Below, piece by piece: positions 45,938-53,724 of a stretch of DNA of 53,724 nucleotides. A program made the position numbers and the translations under genes. The notes beneath the pieces were generated by a model. The model saw nothing but the letters and a program-made list of their open reading frames with translations. It did no database searches and was not told where the DNA came from. The stretch spans positions 1 to 53,724 of the forward strand of contig NZ_KB910952.1 in NCBI RefSeq assembly GCF_000383235.1. The letters are read 5' to 3'. This DNA is from Bacillus sp. 123MFChir2. GTDB lineage: Bacteria; Bacillota; Bacilli; Bacillales; Bacillaceae_G. Each line of letters opens with the position of its first letter. The stretch's first letter is position 1.

Positions 45938-46609
45938 TTAAACTTCTTGGAATGTATTAACCTTTAACAACAACTCTTGTAAATCCTCAATAACATGCTC
46001 ATCTGCAAAAGACTGTCCCAAAAATGTGTCCTTCTTCCATATTGCATACATGCCTACATTCCTAGCCCCGATTACATCATTCTCCGGGTGATCTCCTATG
46101 TAAATACTTTCTTCGGGTTTGACACCTAATCTTTCTAATGCTCTTAGGAAAATTTCAGCTTGTGGTTTTTTCATTCCTTCTTGCTCCGATACTAATATGG
46201 TATCCATATACTTCTCAATCCCAAGAGCACGAATATTCAGTAATTGAAATTCAGTAAATCCATTTGTAATCATACCTAATAAGAACCCTCTTTTTTTAAG
46301 CTCCTGTAAAACGTTCTCCATATGAGGGAATGGCGTACAATGATGTTGAAAATTCTTTATGTAATCCTCTAATAACTGCTCCCAAGTTAAACTGGAAATA
46401 GCATATTCTTTGAGTAATTGCTCGTATACTTTGTCTTTCCAAACATATCCCTTATTATCTAATTCAATGAACCTAGTTACATATTGTTCTTCAGGCACAT
46501 CCTTAAATTCATTGATGTATCTTTTATATTGGTCTCTAATAAAGAGTTTAAGAGATTGATCCCTGTCTAATAGAGTTCCATCTAAATCGAAAATAACAGC
46601 TTTAATCAT
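45938..46609 (-). CDS. HAD-superfamily hydrolase
   Basis: 223 aa, class with C1-type cap. Motif I VIFDLDGTLLD (Asp nucleophile), motif II GMITNGF (Thr), motif III Lys in GMKKPQAEIF, motif IV IGDHPENDVIGA. It is a phosphatase of small phosphorylated metabolites, close to YjjG-like nucleotidases; substrate not certain. The ribosome binding site is AAGGAGAG. Confidence 0.92.
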   Translation of the reverse strand: MIKAVIFDLDGTLLDRDQSLKLFIRDQYKRYINEFKDVPEEQYVTRFIELDNKGYVWKDKVYEQLLKEYAISSLTWEQLLEDYIKNFQHHCTPFPHMENVLQELKKRGFLLGMITNGFTEFQLLNIRALGIEKYMDTILVSEQEGMKKPQAEIFLRALERLGVKPEESIYIGDHPENDVIGARNVGMYAIWKKDTFLGQSFADEHVIEDLQELLLKVNTFQEV

Positions 46610-46692
46610 ATAGCCTCTCCTTATTCCTGAATTTTTCGATTATTTAAAGTTGTATGCTTTATATTCTCCATTATTTATTGAAGAATCTTAAT

Positions 46693-47706
46693 CTACAACT
46701 CATGATTTAACCAACTCAATAATTTAAGAATTGTATCTGCATAGTGCCTAATCTCATGTATTGTTTCTGTTACTTGAATAGTCCCCAACTGCTGTTCTTC
46801 TTCGTCTGTACATTCAATCCATAAAGAACGTTTTAAACTGTATTCAAGCCATCCTAATTTTCCTAAAAAACCATTTGCTAATACTATTCTCCAGTCTGCT
46901 TGCAGTTCTCCATAGCTCTTTTTATATCCACTTATAAAAGAGAAAAATTTCTGTTTGTCAATGTCCCCTTTTCCATTTTCAGACCAATAAATTGCCGTTT
47001 CAATTAAGTCTCGCATTGGATTTATATAACCAGCTGATTCCCAATCAATAAGGACTGGATTGTATTGGTTCCACATAACATTCTTAGAATCTAAATCTCT
47101 ATGACTAATAACCATATTTGATGAAAGCGATTCAGATGCACAAATCGTCATCGAATTCCATTCATTAAGATCATCAAGATTTTCAAGGAGTAACTTCACC
47201 CATTCTGAACTATTCTCATTACCTTTTTGCAAATAATAATTCCAATTAATTGATTGTCCTTTATTACATTCATCATTTGTTATACTTAACTCTGAAAAAT
47301 CAGTTTGATGTATTTTTGCAAGAATTGCACCTATTTTTTCGCAATGAATATTATTGATTTCATAAGGTTTCAGACTTTCACCCTCTATCCAATCAAACAC
47401 AAGATAAAATTGACTGTCTACTTTTTGTAAGACATCTCCATTAATTATTTTTGCCGGGAGATTTGGAATGCTATTAAACAAGAAATTGGCAACTTTTTCT
47501 GAATTGATATAGTTTCGTATTGCGGTTGGTCTAAGCATTATTTGAGGATTTAAAAGTTTTATTGCATACTTTCCTTTCGTGGTATCAACTATATACATCC
47601 TATGTAAAAGCCCACCAGAAATAGATTCGGGGGCATTCAATAATTCACCAAGTTGAGATATTTGACACAAATCCTTAAACTCCAATCTATATTGTGAATC
47701 AGTCAT
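46693..47706 (-). CDS. APH-family phosphotransferase
   Basis: 337 aa. Protein-kinase-like fold of the aminoglycoside/choline kinase family: Brenner motif ISHRDLDSKNVMW and metal motif VLIDWESAGY. The N-lobe Lys is in KYAIKLLNPQ. Substrate unknown: an antibiotic, a sugar or choline are all possible. The start is ATG at 47706; the site AAAGGGTGGG is 9 bases before it, and a GTG four codons upstream is inside it. Confidence 0.82.
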   Translation of the reverse strand: MTDSQYRLEFKDLCQISQLGELLNAPESISGGLLHRMYIVDTTKGKYAIKLLNPQIMLRPTAIRNYINSEKVANFLFNSIPNLPAKIINGDVLQKVDSQFYLVFDWIEGESLKPYEINNIHCEKIGAILAKIHQTDFSELSITNDECNKGQSINWNYYLQKGNENSSEWVKLLLENLDDLNEWNSMTICASESLSSNMVISHRDLDSKNVMWNQYNPVLIDWESAGYINPMRDLIETAIYWSENGKGDIDKQKFFSFISGYKKSYGELQADWRIVLANGFLGKLGWLEYSLKRSLWIECTDEEEQQLGTIQVTETIHEIRHYADTILKLLSWLNHEL

Positions 47707-47851
47707 TTTCTCACCCACCCTTTTATCGAATAAGCTCTTGTATATACAATACCATAAAAGGAAAATTATTCCCCATCCATTTTAAAAGCCACCATCTTTA
47801 TGAATAGAGGCTATCCAGAAAAACAGAATGTACTCACCATTCATGTGAAAA

Positions 47852-48412
47852 TCATTCTTTCACTTTCACTGACATGCTCCCAATCGTATCCGCTCCATTT
47901 TTCAAAGTTACTTTTACATTCCCCGATTCTTTGAACGTGTAAGGAGACAGTTCATAAATTTCTTTAATTTTAAACTTCTTTTTCACGTCTTGTTTCGTTG
48001 TATCCGTAAGCAAAGACATTTTCGGTTTCCAAACTTCCACTTTTCCAGCTGGATAAGTGATCACCATTTGAGCATCCGCTAAGCGAATATTTTCCCAAAG
48101 TGTTATATACATGTGCGTCTCTTTTCCTTTTTGAATCAATTCATCAGAATAATAACCTAACTCCCCAATGTTTCCAAAGACAGTATATTTCTCATTACTT
48201 ACCGTAATATCCATATAGGGAAGTTTATATGTTATTTTATGATATATACCGTAAGCAGTACAAAGAACACCAATTGCTGTTAATCCTAAAAGGAAATTTT
48301 TAAATTGTTTTCCTTGAAAACTTACCATCATCACTGAATTTGGAGTAATTTTTCCTGCTAATAAAAAGATAAGAACTACACTTAAAAGTCCAACCCCGAA
48401 CACAATATACAT
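47852..48412 (-). CDS. Hypothetical membrane protein with extracytoplasmic beta domain
   Basis: 186 aa. Two hydrophobic segments (VFGVGLLSVVLIFLLAG, 4-20; FLLGLTAIGVLCTAYGIY, 40-57), then about 125 residues rich in beta strands ending in VKVTLKNGADTIGSMSVKV, which suggests an Ig-like fold outside the membrane. No family recognised. The strong site AAGGAGGG and isolated position indicate a real gene. Upstream (48413-48742) is non-coding apart from a terminator. Confidence 0.75.
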   Translation of the reverse strand: MYIVFGVGLLSVVLIFLLAGKITPNSVMMVSFQGKQFKNFLLGLTAIGVLCTAYGIYHKITYKLPYMDITVSNEKYTVFGNIGELGYYSDELIQKGKETHMYITLWENIRLADAQMVITYPAGKVEVWKPKMSLLTDTTKQDVKKKFKIKEIYELSPYTFKESGNVKVTLKNGADTIGSMSVKVKE

Positions 48413-48545
48413 ACGATTCCCTCCTTTGATATAAAGGTTTGGATTTGAGTCGATATGCAGAAGAGGAAACTACGTTCATTAGAACAATTTTGGAGAAAAA
48501 TTAATGGGTATTTTATTAAGTTAACAGAAGAGTACGTTAGAGAAA

Positions 48546-48590
48546 AAAGGACATAACATATTTTATATGACTAATATGTTATGTCCCTTT
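48546..48590. terminator. Terminator downstream of the hydroxylase gene
   Basis: A stem of 14 perfect pairs (GGACATAACATATT / AATATGTTATGTCC) with a 10-base loop and T runs on both sides. It is about 150 bases after the hydroxylase stop. The rest of 48413-48742 shows no convincing gene. Confidence 0.78.
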
Positions 48591-48742
48591 ATTTTAGGTC
48601 TTGATAACTTATAAAGCTACACTTATGCAATATATTACCATGCTTACTACCCAACAGGAAAAAAAATCCTGTTAATCCCTAAAAAATGCCGAAGTTGCAA
48701 AATCCATTCGACGTTTCCAGGGTGATCACAATGGACTATTTT

Positions 48743-49375
48743 TTATAATTCTATTTTCTGGTCACCACGTTTTTCTAGATGTTTAGCAGTTTTACTTTGG
48801 GCAACATCTTTTTGGTCTTTAAAGGTGCCCATGAGAAAATCATAGGCTGGATTCGTAACACCATACCAGTAATTTTCATTTTTGAAGTGATGCCATAGAT
48901 GAACCTTTTTCATCCATCGCCCCCATGGTGATATTGGTTGAAGAGGGCGATGCGCGATATAATGCTTCCACTCATAAAATAATAAAAAGAGCATAATACC
49001 TGCAATAAATGCGTTTGTCATGACAAAGCTGGATGAAAGAAAATAAAAAATTGCTCCTGCAATTGCAATGTTTGGCACACTATACCATAAGGGTAAAAAT
49101 AATAAATGTAATTCATTTGGATTTGTATGGTGGTCATAATGTAGGCGCTTAAGCATTTTTAATAAAAATGCATTCTTTGGTGGCTTTAGATGAAAAATAA
49201 ACCTGTGAGTAGCGTACTCAGCTAAGGAATACATAATCATTCCCAAAACAAAAGCACCCCAAATTCCGATAGAGATTAAATGTAAAATCATAAATCCAAA
49301 GCTAATGAGGAAAAGACAGCTCATGATTAATATATCAGGGTAGGAAAAATATTCTTTAAAATATTTTAGTTTCAT
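48743..49375 (-). CDS. Fatty-acid hydroxylase / sterol desaturase family membrane enzyme
   Basis: 210 aa, several membrane helices and all the histidine boxes of the diiron family: HRFIFH, HYDHH, HYIAH and HLWHHF. These bind two irons for O2-dependent hydroxylation of a lipid chain. Its start has GGAGGCGTGAT 5 bases before it, inside the end of the FadR-like gene; the two overlap by 20 bases, so the regulator and enzyme are made from one mRNA. The lipid substrate is not known. Confidence 0.9.
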   Translation of the reverse strand: MKLKYFKEYFSYPDILIMSCLFLISFGFMILHLISIGIWGAFVLGMIMYSLAEYATHRFIFHLKPPKNAFLLKMLKRLHYDHHTNPNELHLLFLPLWYSVPNIAIAGAIFYFLSSSFVMTNAFIAGIMLFLLFYEWKHYIAHRPLQPISPWGRWMKKVHLWHHFKNENYWYGVTNPAYDFLMGTFKDQKDVAQSKTAKHLEKRGDQKIEL

Positions 49376-50084
49376 TTATCACGCCTCCAGCATTCTTTAT
49401 TTTTTTCTTTCTATCTTTCCAGAGAGCCAAGCTTTTCTCCATTGTTGTTTTACACAATCTTTCCGCTTCAATTGCATCTCCCTTTAATGCAGCTTTTAAT
49501 AAATCATAATAATAGTTAAAGGACAACTCACGATGATCTTTTACAGAAAAATATCTTTTTGCCATATCTACATAAATGGAATCAAAGCTATTTAAAATGA
49601 GTAGAAAGATCGGATTGGCAGCAAGCCCAGCACACCTTTTTTGCAAATCCCAATCAAATGCTGCATAGCTTTCTGCACTATCTTCAAGCTGCTCAAGATT
49701 GGCAAGGAGAGCAACCACTTTAGGTTGATTAAACGTAACAGCATCACGAATATAAGTCGGAGTCAACGAAATTCTAAATTCAAATAAGTACATAATAAAT
49801 TCATCTGTAATGGTATGATGATTCTCAACAATATTAATAAGTGTCGTTAGATTCCCATTGCTCCAATAATCATTAATAATTGCTGGCATTCCTTTTCTCC
49901 CTGTTATCCATCCACTCCTTCCTAAACGTTGAAGCGCCTCCCGAATAGTTGGGCGACCAACACCAAATTCTTTCGCAAGCTCTCTTTCCGGTGGTAAAGT
50001 ACTTCCTACAGAATAAACACCAGCCAATATGGATCTAATTAATTCATTCTCAATTTTATCTGAGGAGCGTTCCTTTTCTTTCAA
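49356..50084 (-). CDS. GntR-family regulator of the E. coli FadR type
   Basis: 242 aa from TTG at 50084, chosen because GGGG lies 9 bases before it. A longer frame to 50138 would read through the operator. The N-terminus is a GntR winged helix (GSTLPPERELAKEFGVGRPT, IREALQRLGRSGW). The rest follows the acyl-CoA-binding FadR_C domain of E. coli FadR: ANPIFLLILNSFDSIY...KRYF lines up with the E. coli GNPIYGLILNGMKGLY...RHYF. B. subtilis FadR is a TetR protein, so this is a different family. It overlaps the hydroxylase gene by 20 bases, and its promoter has a FadR-like palindrome. Confidence 0.85.
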   Translation of the reverse strand: MKEKERSSDKIENELIRSILAGVYSVGSTLPPERELAKEFGVGRPTIREALQRLGRSGWITGRKGMPAIINDYWSNGNLTTLINIVENHHTITDEFIMYLFEFRISLTPTYIRDAVTFNQPKVVALLANLEQLEDSAESYAAFDWDLQKRCAGLAANPIFLLILNSFDSIYVDMAKRYFSVKDHRELSFNYYYDLLKAALKGDAIEAERLCKTTMEKSLALWKDRKKKIKNAGGVINETKIF

Positions 50085-50125
50085 GCCATCGTCCCCTTTT
50101 TTTATGGTAACACATGTTAAAGACA

Positions 50126-50170
50126 TTGGTAATACCAAAAATTATATAATGAGTTTGAATTTTCTGTCAA
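50126..50170 (-). promoter_or_regulatory. Consensus promoter with FadR-like operator
   Basis: On the minus strand: TTGACA (50165-50170), 18 bases, TATAAT (50141-50146), then the palindrome TTGGTATTACCAA (50126-50138; reads TTGGTAATACCAA on plus) over the expected transcription start. The TGGT-N3-ACCA core matches the core of the E. coli FadR operator. It lies 41 bases before the start of the FadR-type gene. This suggests autoregulation. Confidence 0.72.
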
Positions 50171-50341
50171 TAAAAAGGAGCAAATTTTTATAATAGAATT
50201 ATTGAACAAGCCTGTAAACTACTTAGTAGGATGGAAAATGATTGCTTAAATGTGTTGTTAAGATATTTATAAAAATAGAGCTGCAGTACATACAGCCCCA
50301 TTCTTCATAAGTCACTCTCTTCAGTATTCACTTATATGCGT

Positions 50342-51361
50342 TTAAAACGTTTCTAATACAATCTTTCCAATCATACTTCCTGTTTCAATCATCTCATGCG
50401 CTTTTCTAATATTAGTCGCATGAATCGGTGATAACGTCTTGTTTACAGTCGTCTTAAGCACTTTTTGATCAAGTAACTCACTAACTTGATTTAACAAGAG
50501 ATGCTGATTAATCATATCTTCAGTCTGGTACATAGCTCTTGTAAACATGAATTCCCAAACAAATGCAGCACTTTTACTTTTTAATAACCCTAACTCTAGC
50601 GGTTTTTCATTTTCTACAATTGAACAAATTTTTCCTTGTGGTTTAATTACTTCTGCCATTCCATTCCAGTGTTGATCTGTATTATTTAAACAGAAAATAT
50701 AATCAACTTCTTCTATTTTCATTTGTGATAACTGTTCTTTAAATGATTCATGGTGATTGATAACATAATCAGCACCTAAACTTTCCACCCACTCTCTCGT
50801 TTCCTTTCGAGAAGCAGTTGTTATAACGCTTAAACCAGCCCATTTTGCTAATTGGATGGCAATAGAACCTACACCACCTGCACCACCGATGATTAAAATA
50901 TTTTTCTGTTTATTCTTTTCCTTATTGTTAATGTCAATTGCTAAGCGTTCAAACATTCCTTCCCACGCTGTAATCGCAGTTAATGGAACAGCAGCTGATT
51001 GCGCATGAGTCAAATTCTTCGGTTTTACTCCAACAATTCTCTCATCCACTAGATGATATTCACTATATGTACCTGGTCTAATAATACTTCCTGCATAAAA
51101 TACTTCATCTCCTGGTTGAAACAAAGTACAATCTTCTCCAACTTCTACAACAACACCGCTCGCATCCCATCCGAGTATTTTATACTCTTCTTCTTTCTTG
51201 TCTTTTGGTGCTCGAACTTTTGTATCAACCGGATTAACTGAAATAGCATGGATTTTTACGAGTATATCCCTTCCTGTCGGTACTGGACGTGGTAATTCAA
51301 TATCAATTAAACTGTTCTCATTTTCGATAGGTAAATATTCTAATAAACCAACTGCTTTCAT
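50342..51361 (-). CDS. Zinc-type alcohol dehydrogenase / quinone reductase family protein
   Basis: 339 aa MDR-family reductase. NAD(P)-binding motif IIGGAGGVGSIAIQLAKWAG, catalytic N-terminal domain with VSVNPVD-type motif (AISVNPVDTKV) and GWDASGVVVEVGE. It lacks the structural zinc Cys cluster, as in quinone or enone reductases. Start ATG at 51361, 8 bases after GGAGG; an earlier ATG is too close to that site. Stand-alone gene. Confidence 0.88.
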   Translation of the reverse strand: MKAVGLLEYLPIENENSLIDIELPRPVPTGRDILVKIHAISVNPVDTKVRAPKDKKEEEYKILGWDASGVVVEVGEDCTLFQPGDEVFYAGSIIRPGTYSEYHLVDERIVGVKPKNLTHAQSAAVPLTAITAWEGMFERLAIDINNKEKNKQKNILIIGGAGGVGSIAIQLAKWAGLSVITTASRKETREWVESLGADYVINHHESFKEQLSQMKIEEVDYIFCLNNTDQHWNGMAEVIKPQGKICSIVENEKPLELGLLKSKSAAFVWEFMFTRAMYQTEDMINQHLLLNQVSELLDQKVLKTTVNKTLSPIHATNIRKAHEMIETGSMIGKIVLETF

Positions 51362-51543
51362 GTTCATTGCCTCCGCTTACTAAAAATTGAACTTCTCCTT
51401 ACATTATAAATTGCAAAATCAAATCATGTAAGAAGACACATTTATGTCGCATAGTATCACCAGTGTTACTATTAGTATTACTATAGACCGACATCATTAT
51501 AAGGAATATAAAGCAGTTTCATTGTTCCTATGTAAAGTTATGA

Positions 51544-51708
51544 TTACCGAACTATCCCGCCACTGTACCGCAATTCATATACTTGTTGACCGTCCATGAG
51601 AATCATTTCCTTGCCATGAAAACAATCAATAGTACCTTCATACTCATTTTTGAAGATACAATTACCTAGTTCATAATAATTAGGACCACGGTGATACATC
51701 CCTACCAT
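51544..51708 (-). CDS. Possible 54-aa protein or gene remnant
   Basis: 54 codons from ATG to TAA: it begins MVGMYHRGPNYYELGNCIFK and ends QVYELRYSGGIVR. The composition is protein-like (rich in Gly, Tyr, aromatic and mixed charge), but no ribosome binding site precedes ATG and a stop lies just upstream. It could be the C-terminal end of an older gene. No family recognised. The gap 51368-51543 shows nothing else. Confidence 0.3.
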   Translation of the reverse strand: MVGMYHRGPNYYELGNCIFKNEYEGTIDCFHGKEMILMDGQQVYELRYSGGIVR

Positions 51709-51787
51709 TTTCGTAACGACTCAGCTATACGTTTTAAAAATTTAGAAAAGGGTATGATTCTAGTGAAGATGTGTCTCTCTATTACTT

Positions 51788-51960
51788 ATAAATTCATGTT
51801 TTGGCATATAGACTGCTGTCATGCAAACAGGGCGGAATCTGCACGTATTGTCTACTTTTGTTTTCAAACCTTGCACGTGGCAATAAAAGACCCTGACCGC
51901 TCCTATGCATCGCCAGTCCCTCTCGACCATTTAAAAAATGCTTTCTTGCCTTTTTTTCAT
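51788..51960 (+). repeat. Dispersed intergenic repeat (bcr-like), copy C
   Basis: Shares GACTGCTGTCATGCA..., CTACTTTTGTTTTCAAACCTTGCACGTGGCA (split by substitutions) and GACCCTGACCGCTCCTATGCATCGCCAGTCCCTCTCG with the copies at 17290 and 42350. Same orientation; lies just after the stop of the CyuA-like gene, on the opposite side. Confidence 0.62.
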
Positions 51961-51979
51961 ACAGTAACTGAGTAGTTAC

Positions 51980-53260
51980 CTATTTTCTTTTATTTATCAT
52001 CATCTCTAGCATGATCTTATCCATATTCGGTGAACCTTCATTTCCTAATCGGCAAAAGTTCTCAATTGTTTTATCAACATCTGCCTCGATGAATCCATCT
52101 GTAGCAGAGATACACATTCCTTGTGAGGCTAACAGTGCAGATTGTACGGCTGCACTTGAACAAGTTGCTACTTTCATTGCACATCCTGCTTTTGCTCCGT
52201 CACAAATCATTCCTGCCACATTTCCAAGTGTATTTTGGATTGCATACTTTATCTTTTCAATATCCCCGCCCAATAAATGCGTAATAGCAGCCGATGCACT
52301 TGCACCAGCAACTGTTACACCGCAAAGTGCAGACAAACGCCCAAACTGATTTTTAATATAAATCGCTAATAAATGACTTAACGTAACAGCACGAATTAGC
52401 TCTTCTTCCGAAGCATTTAATTTCTCACCTGCGGCTACTACAGGCATCGTTACGGCAATCCCTTGATTACCACTTCCTGAGTTAGCCATTACTGGCATTG
52501 TTGAACCGGCCATACGTGCATCTGAACCAGCAGCTGCTAATGCCATCGCATGAGTTGTTAAATCATCTGATAGAATTCCTTTCAATACATTTGCTTTTAA
52601 TGTTTTTCCAACTTGTAAGCCATATTCATTCGACAAACCATCTAGTGCAACATTACGATTCAGTTCAATACTCTTTTTTACAAATGTCAATTCCTTTACA
52701 TCTACAGTCGTAACAAATTCATATATTTCTGGAATCGTTAGTTCATCACGTTCTTCTTCAGAAGTGGCAAAGTGTGTATTTCCACATCCATTCTTATAAA
52801 CAAGCTCCCCATTCGCTTCTACTAATGCGATAAATGTGTGATTATCCTGAATAATAGCTCTTGCATATCCCTCGCCTGTCGTAACCTTCACTTCAATGTA
52901 TAGCTTTTTAGACGTATCTGCTAATTCTACAGACACTTTCCCCGCTTTTACTAAAGAGATTGCTTGTTTTTCATCTTCTTCCGAGACTCCAGCTAACACC
53001 TCTAAACCTTTTTTGCTATCTCCTGCTAACACCCCTAAAGCAGCAACAAAGTCAATTCCGGTAGCCTTCATTCCTGGTATACCAACCGCCATTGCATTTT
53101 TAATGACATTTGTACTTGCAAGTACTTCAATTGACTGTATGTCGCCCTTTATATAATCTCTTGCAGTAGCTGCGGCTAACGCAATCGACACTGGCTCTGT
53201 ACACCCTAAAGCTACAACTAATTCTTTCTCTAACACACGTAACATACTATTCTTGTTCAC
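51980..53260 (-). CDS. L-cysteine desulfidase / UPF0597 (CyuA-like) family protein
   Basis: 426 aa. Cysteine-rich serine dehydratase-alpha-like fold: the N-terminus has LGCTEPVSIALAAA, the centre has MANSGSGNQGIAVTMPV, and ALCGVTVAG, MICDGAKAGCAMK hold the conserved Cys that bind an Fe-S cluster. Family members split L-cysteine to pyruvate, ammonia and sulfide in anaerobic bacteria and E. coli (CyuA). Start GTG at 53260, after AGGGGGACA. No transporter or regulator is next to it. Confidence 0.88.
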   Translation of the reverse strand: MNKNSMLRVLEKELVVALGCTEPVSIALAAATARDYIKGDIQSIEVLASTNVIKNAMAVGIPGMKATGIDFVAALGVLAGDSKKGLEVLAGVSEEDEKQAISLVKAGKVSVELADTSKKLYIEVKVTTGEGYARAIIQDNHTFIALVEANGELVYKNGCGNTHFATSEEERDELTIPEIYEFVTTVDVKELTFVKKSIELNRNVALDGLSNEYGLQVGKTLKANVLKGILSDDLTTHAMALAAAGSDARMAGSTMPVMANSGSGNQGIAVTMPVVAAGEKLNASEEELIRAVTLSHLLAIYIKNQFGRLSALCGVTVAGASASAAITHLLGGDIEKIKYAIQNTLGNVAGMICDGAKAGCAMKVATCSSAAVQSALLASQGMCISATDGFIEADVDKTIENFCRLGNEGSPNMDKIMLEMMINKRK

Positions 53261-53494
53261 AAATTGTCCCCCTATCTTTCAACTGCCCGCCATGTGAAAT
53301 AATGAGCAAGTTTTCACAAAAAATCAACTGTTTTCATCTTCAATCTTCTATAAAAAACGGTATATAGTTGGCTCAGATGTTTTTAACATCTTCATCCTTC
53401 ATTACTCCTATAGTATGAAATTACAATAATAATAAATTATCATGATAACACGTCTGTTGATTATCTAAATTCTACCAAAAAATGAATACAAAAA

Positions 53495-53556
53495 GAGAGA
53501 TTCCTCTTGTACAATGTAAGTTACCACACCAACATTGACGAAACGAGGAATCTCTC
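53495..53556 (+). promoter_or_regulatory. Hairpin that covers the transposase ribosome binding site
   Basis: GAGAGATTCCTC (53495-53506) and GAGGAATCTCTC (53545-53556) are exact 12-bp complements. The right arm contains the GAGGA site and abuts the ATG at 53557. A transcript that enters from outside the element contains both arms and would hide the site, while one starting between them would not. Confidence 0.7.
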
Positions 53557-53724
53557 ATGAACAAGAATACCACGTCCCACACATTGATTCAAAACTTTCT
53601 TTCAGAAGCAGAGCTCCAGGCGATTTTAACGGAGTTCAACCACACCGAGACAGCCCGAAAATGCACGGTTTCTACTGTTATTTCTTATTTGATTAGTGCT
53701 GCGACAAATGAATGGAAAAGCTTG
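53557..53724 (+). CDS. IS4-like transposase, N-terminal part
   Basis: At least 56 residues, open to the window end: begins MNKNTTSHTLIQNFLSEAEL and contains HTETARKCTVSTVISYLISA and NEWKSL. This resembles the N-terminal region of IS4-family transposases of Bacillus. The catalytic DDE residues would lie beyond the window, so neither completeness nor family can be confirmed. Confidence 0.6.
   Translation, partial: MNKNTTSHTLIQNFLSEAELQAILTEFNHTETARKCTVSTVISYLISAATNEWKSL

Larger units (their letters stand above)
53495..53724 (+). mobile_element. Left part of an IS4-like insertion sequence, cut by the window end
   Basis: The start of a transposase gene with its upstream 60 bases. The exact left end of the element is not resolved; no matching terminus or target duplication can be seen because the right end is outside the window. 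Confidence 0.5.

Noticed and set aside
48457-48558. 33-codon plus-strand ORF between two minus-strand genes
   Set aside because: No good ribosome binding site, and it ends in the terminator stem; composition does not indicate a protein.
50139-50341. Extra gene between the alcohol dehydrogenase and FadR-type genes
   Set aside because: Only the promoter and AT-rich sequence; no open frame with a site.
1-53724. CRISPR array, tRNA, rRNA or phage genes
   Set aside because: No regularly spaced repeats, no cloverleaf-like tRNA sequence, no ribosomal RNA and no phage structural genes seen on reading the window.

Overview
The window is a low-GC Firmicute chromosome segment, almost certainly from the Bacillus cereus group. 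The evidence is spore genes (tlp, sspN, a SleL-like cortex enzyme), the Bacillus-type neighbourhood yneT-parE-parC / plsY-yneR-yneP, strong AGGAGG-type ribosome binding sites, three solitary OppA lipoproteins, and dispersed intergenic repeats with the look of the 'bcr' repeats of that group. Most of it is chromosomal backbone, with mobile DNA at both edges.

Layout. 1-1874: a complete ISL3-family insertion sequence with 23-bp inverted repeats and a target duplication; its transposase is split at an A9 run. 2.2-3.35 kb: a CarD-family regulator and an eroded cold-shock-like gene behind a structured leader. 3.35-9.0 kb (minus): a membrane-anchored VWA protein, a giant tubulin/FtsZ-superfamily protein and a 45-aa protein, probably one operon and the most unusual system here. 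9.1-11.1 kb: a wrecked P1-family peptidase, two small conserved-looking proteins and a methyltransferase. 11.3-17.1 kb: three tandem oppA paralogues without permease genes. 17.3-20.1 kb: a dispersed repeat and a two-gene ABC exporter divergent from a TetR regulator, with two matching 32-bp palindromes between them. 20.1-27.8 kb: a complete branched-chain amino-acid type (Liv) ABC importer with two substrate-binding proteins and an IolW-like dehydrogenase. 27.9-32.3 kb: topoisomerase IV (parE-parC). 32.4-37.5 kb: YneT, an HtrA-type protease, and the anaerobic ribonucleotide reductase genes nrdD-nrdG with an orphan response regulator directly behind them. 37.8-42.3 kb: plsY, yneR, a thioesterase, a SleL-like enzyme, tlp, sspN, an FbpB-like small protein and a DEDDh exonuclease. 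42.3-48.4 kb: dispersed repeats, a ResA-like thioredoxin, small membrane proteins, two GNAT enzymes, a murF fragment, a HAD phosphatase and an APH-like kinase. 48.7-50.2 kb: a fatty-acid-hydroxylase-like membrane enzyme co-transcribed with an E. coli FadR-type GntR regulator whose promoter carries a FadR-like palindrome. 50.3-53.3 kb: a zinc-type alcohol dehydrogenase family protein, a small ORF, another dispersed repeat and a CyuA/UPF0597 family protein. 53.5 kb to the end: the start of another IS, with a hairpin that covers the transposase ribosome binding site.

Working together. The VWA protein (signal peptide, extracellular domain, one membrane span, cytoplasmic tail) and the tubulin-like GTPase could link the envelope to a cytoplasmic polymer. 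The FadR-like protein probably controls itself and the downstream hydroxylase in response to acyl-CoA. The TetR protein probably represses both itself and the ABC exporter. Function calls rest on motif and family recognition by eye; no database search was run.
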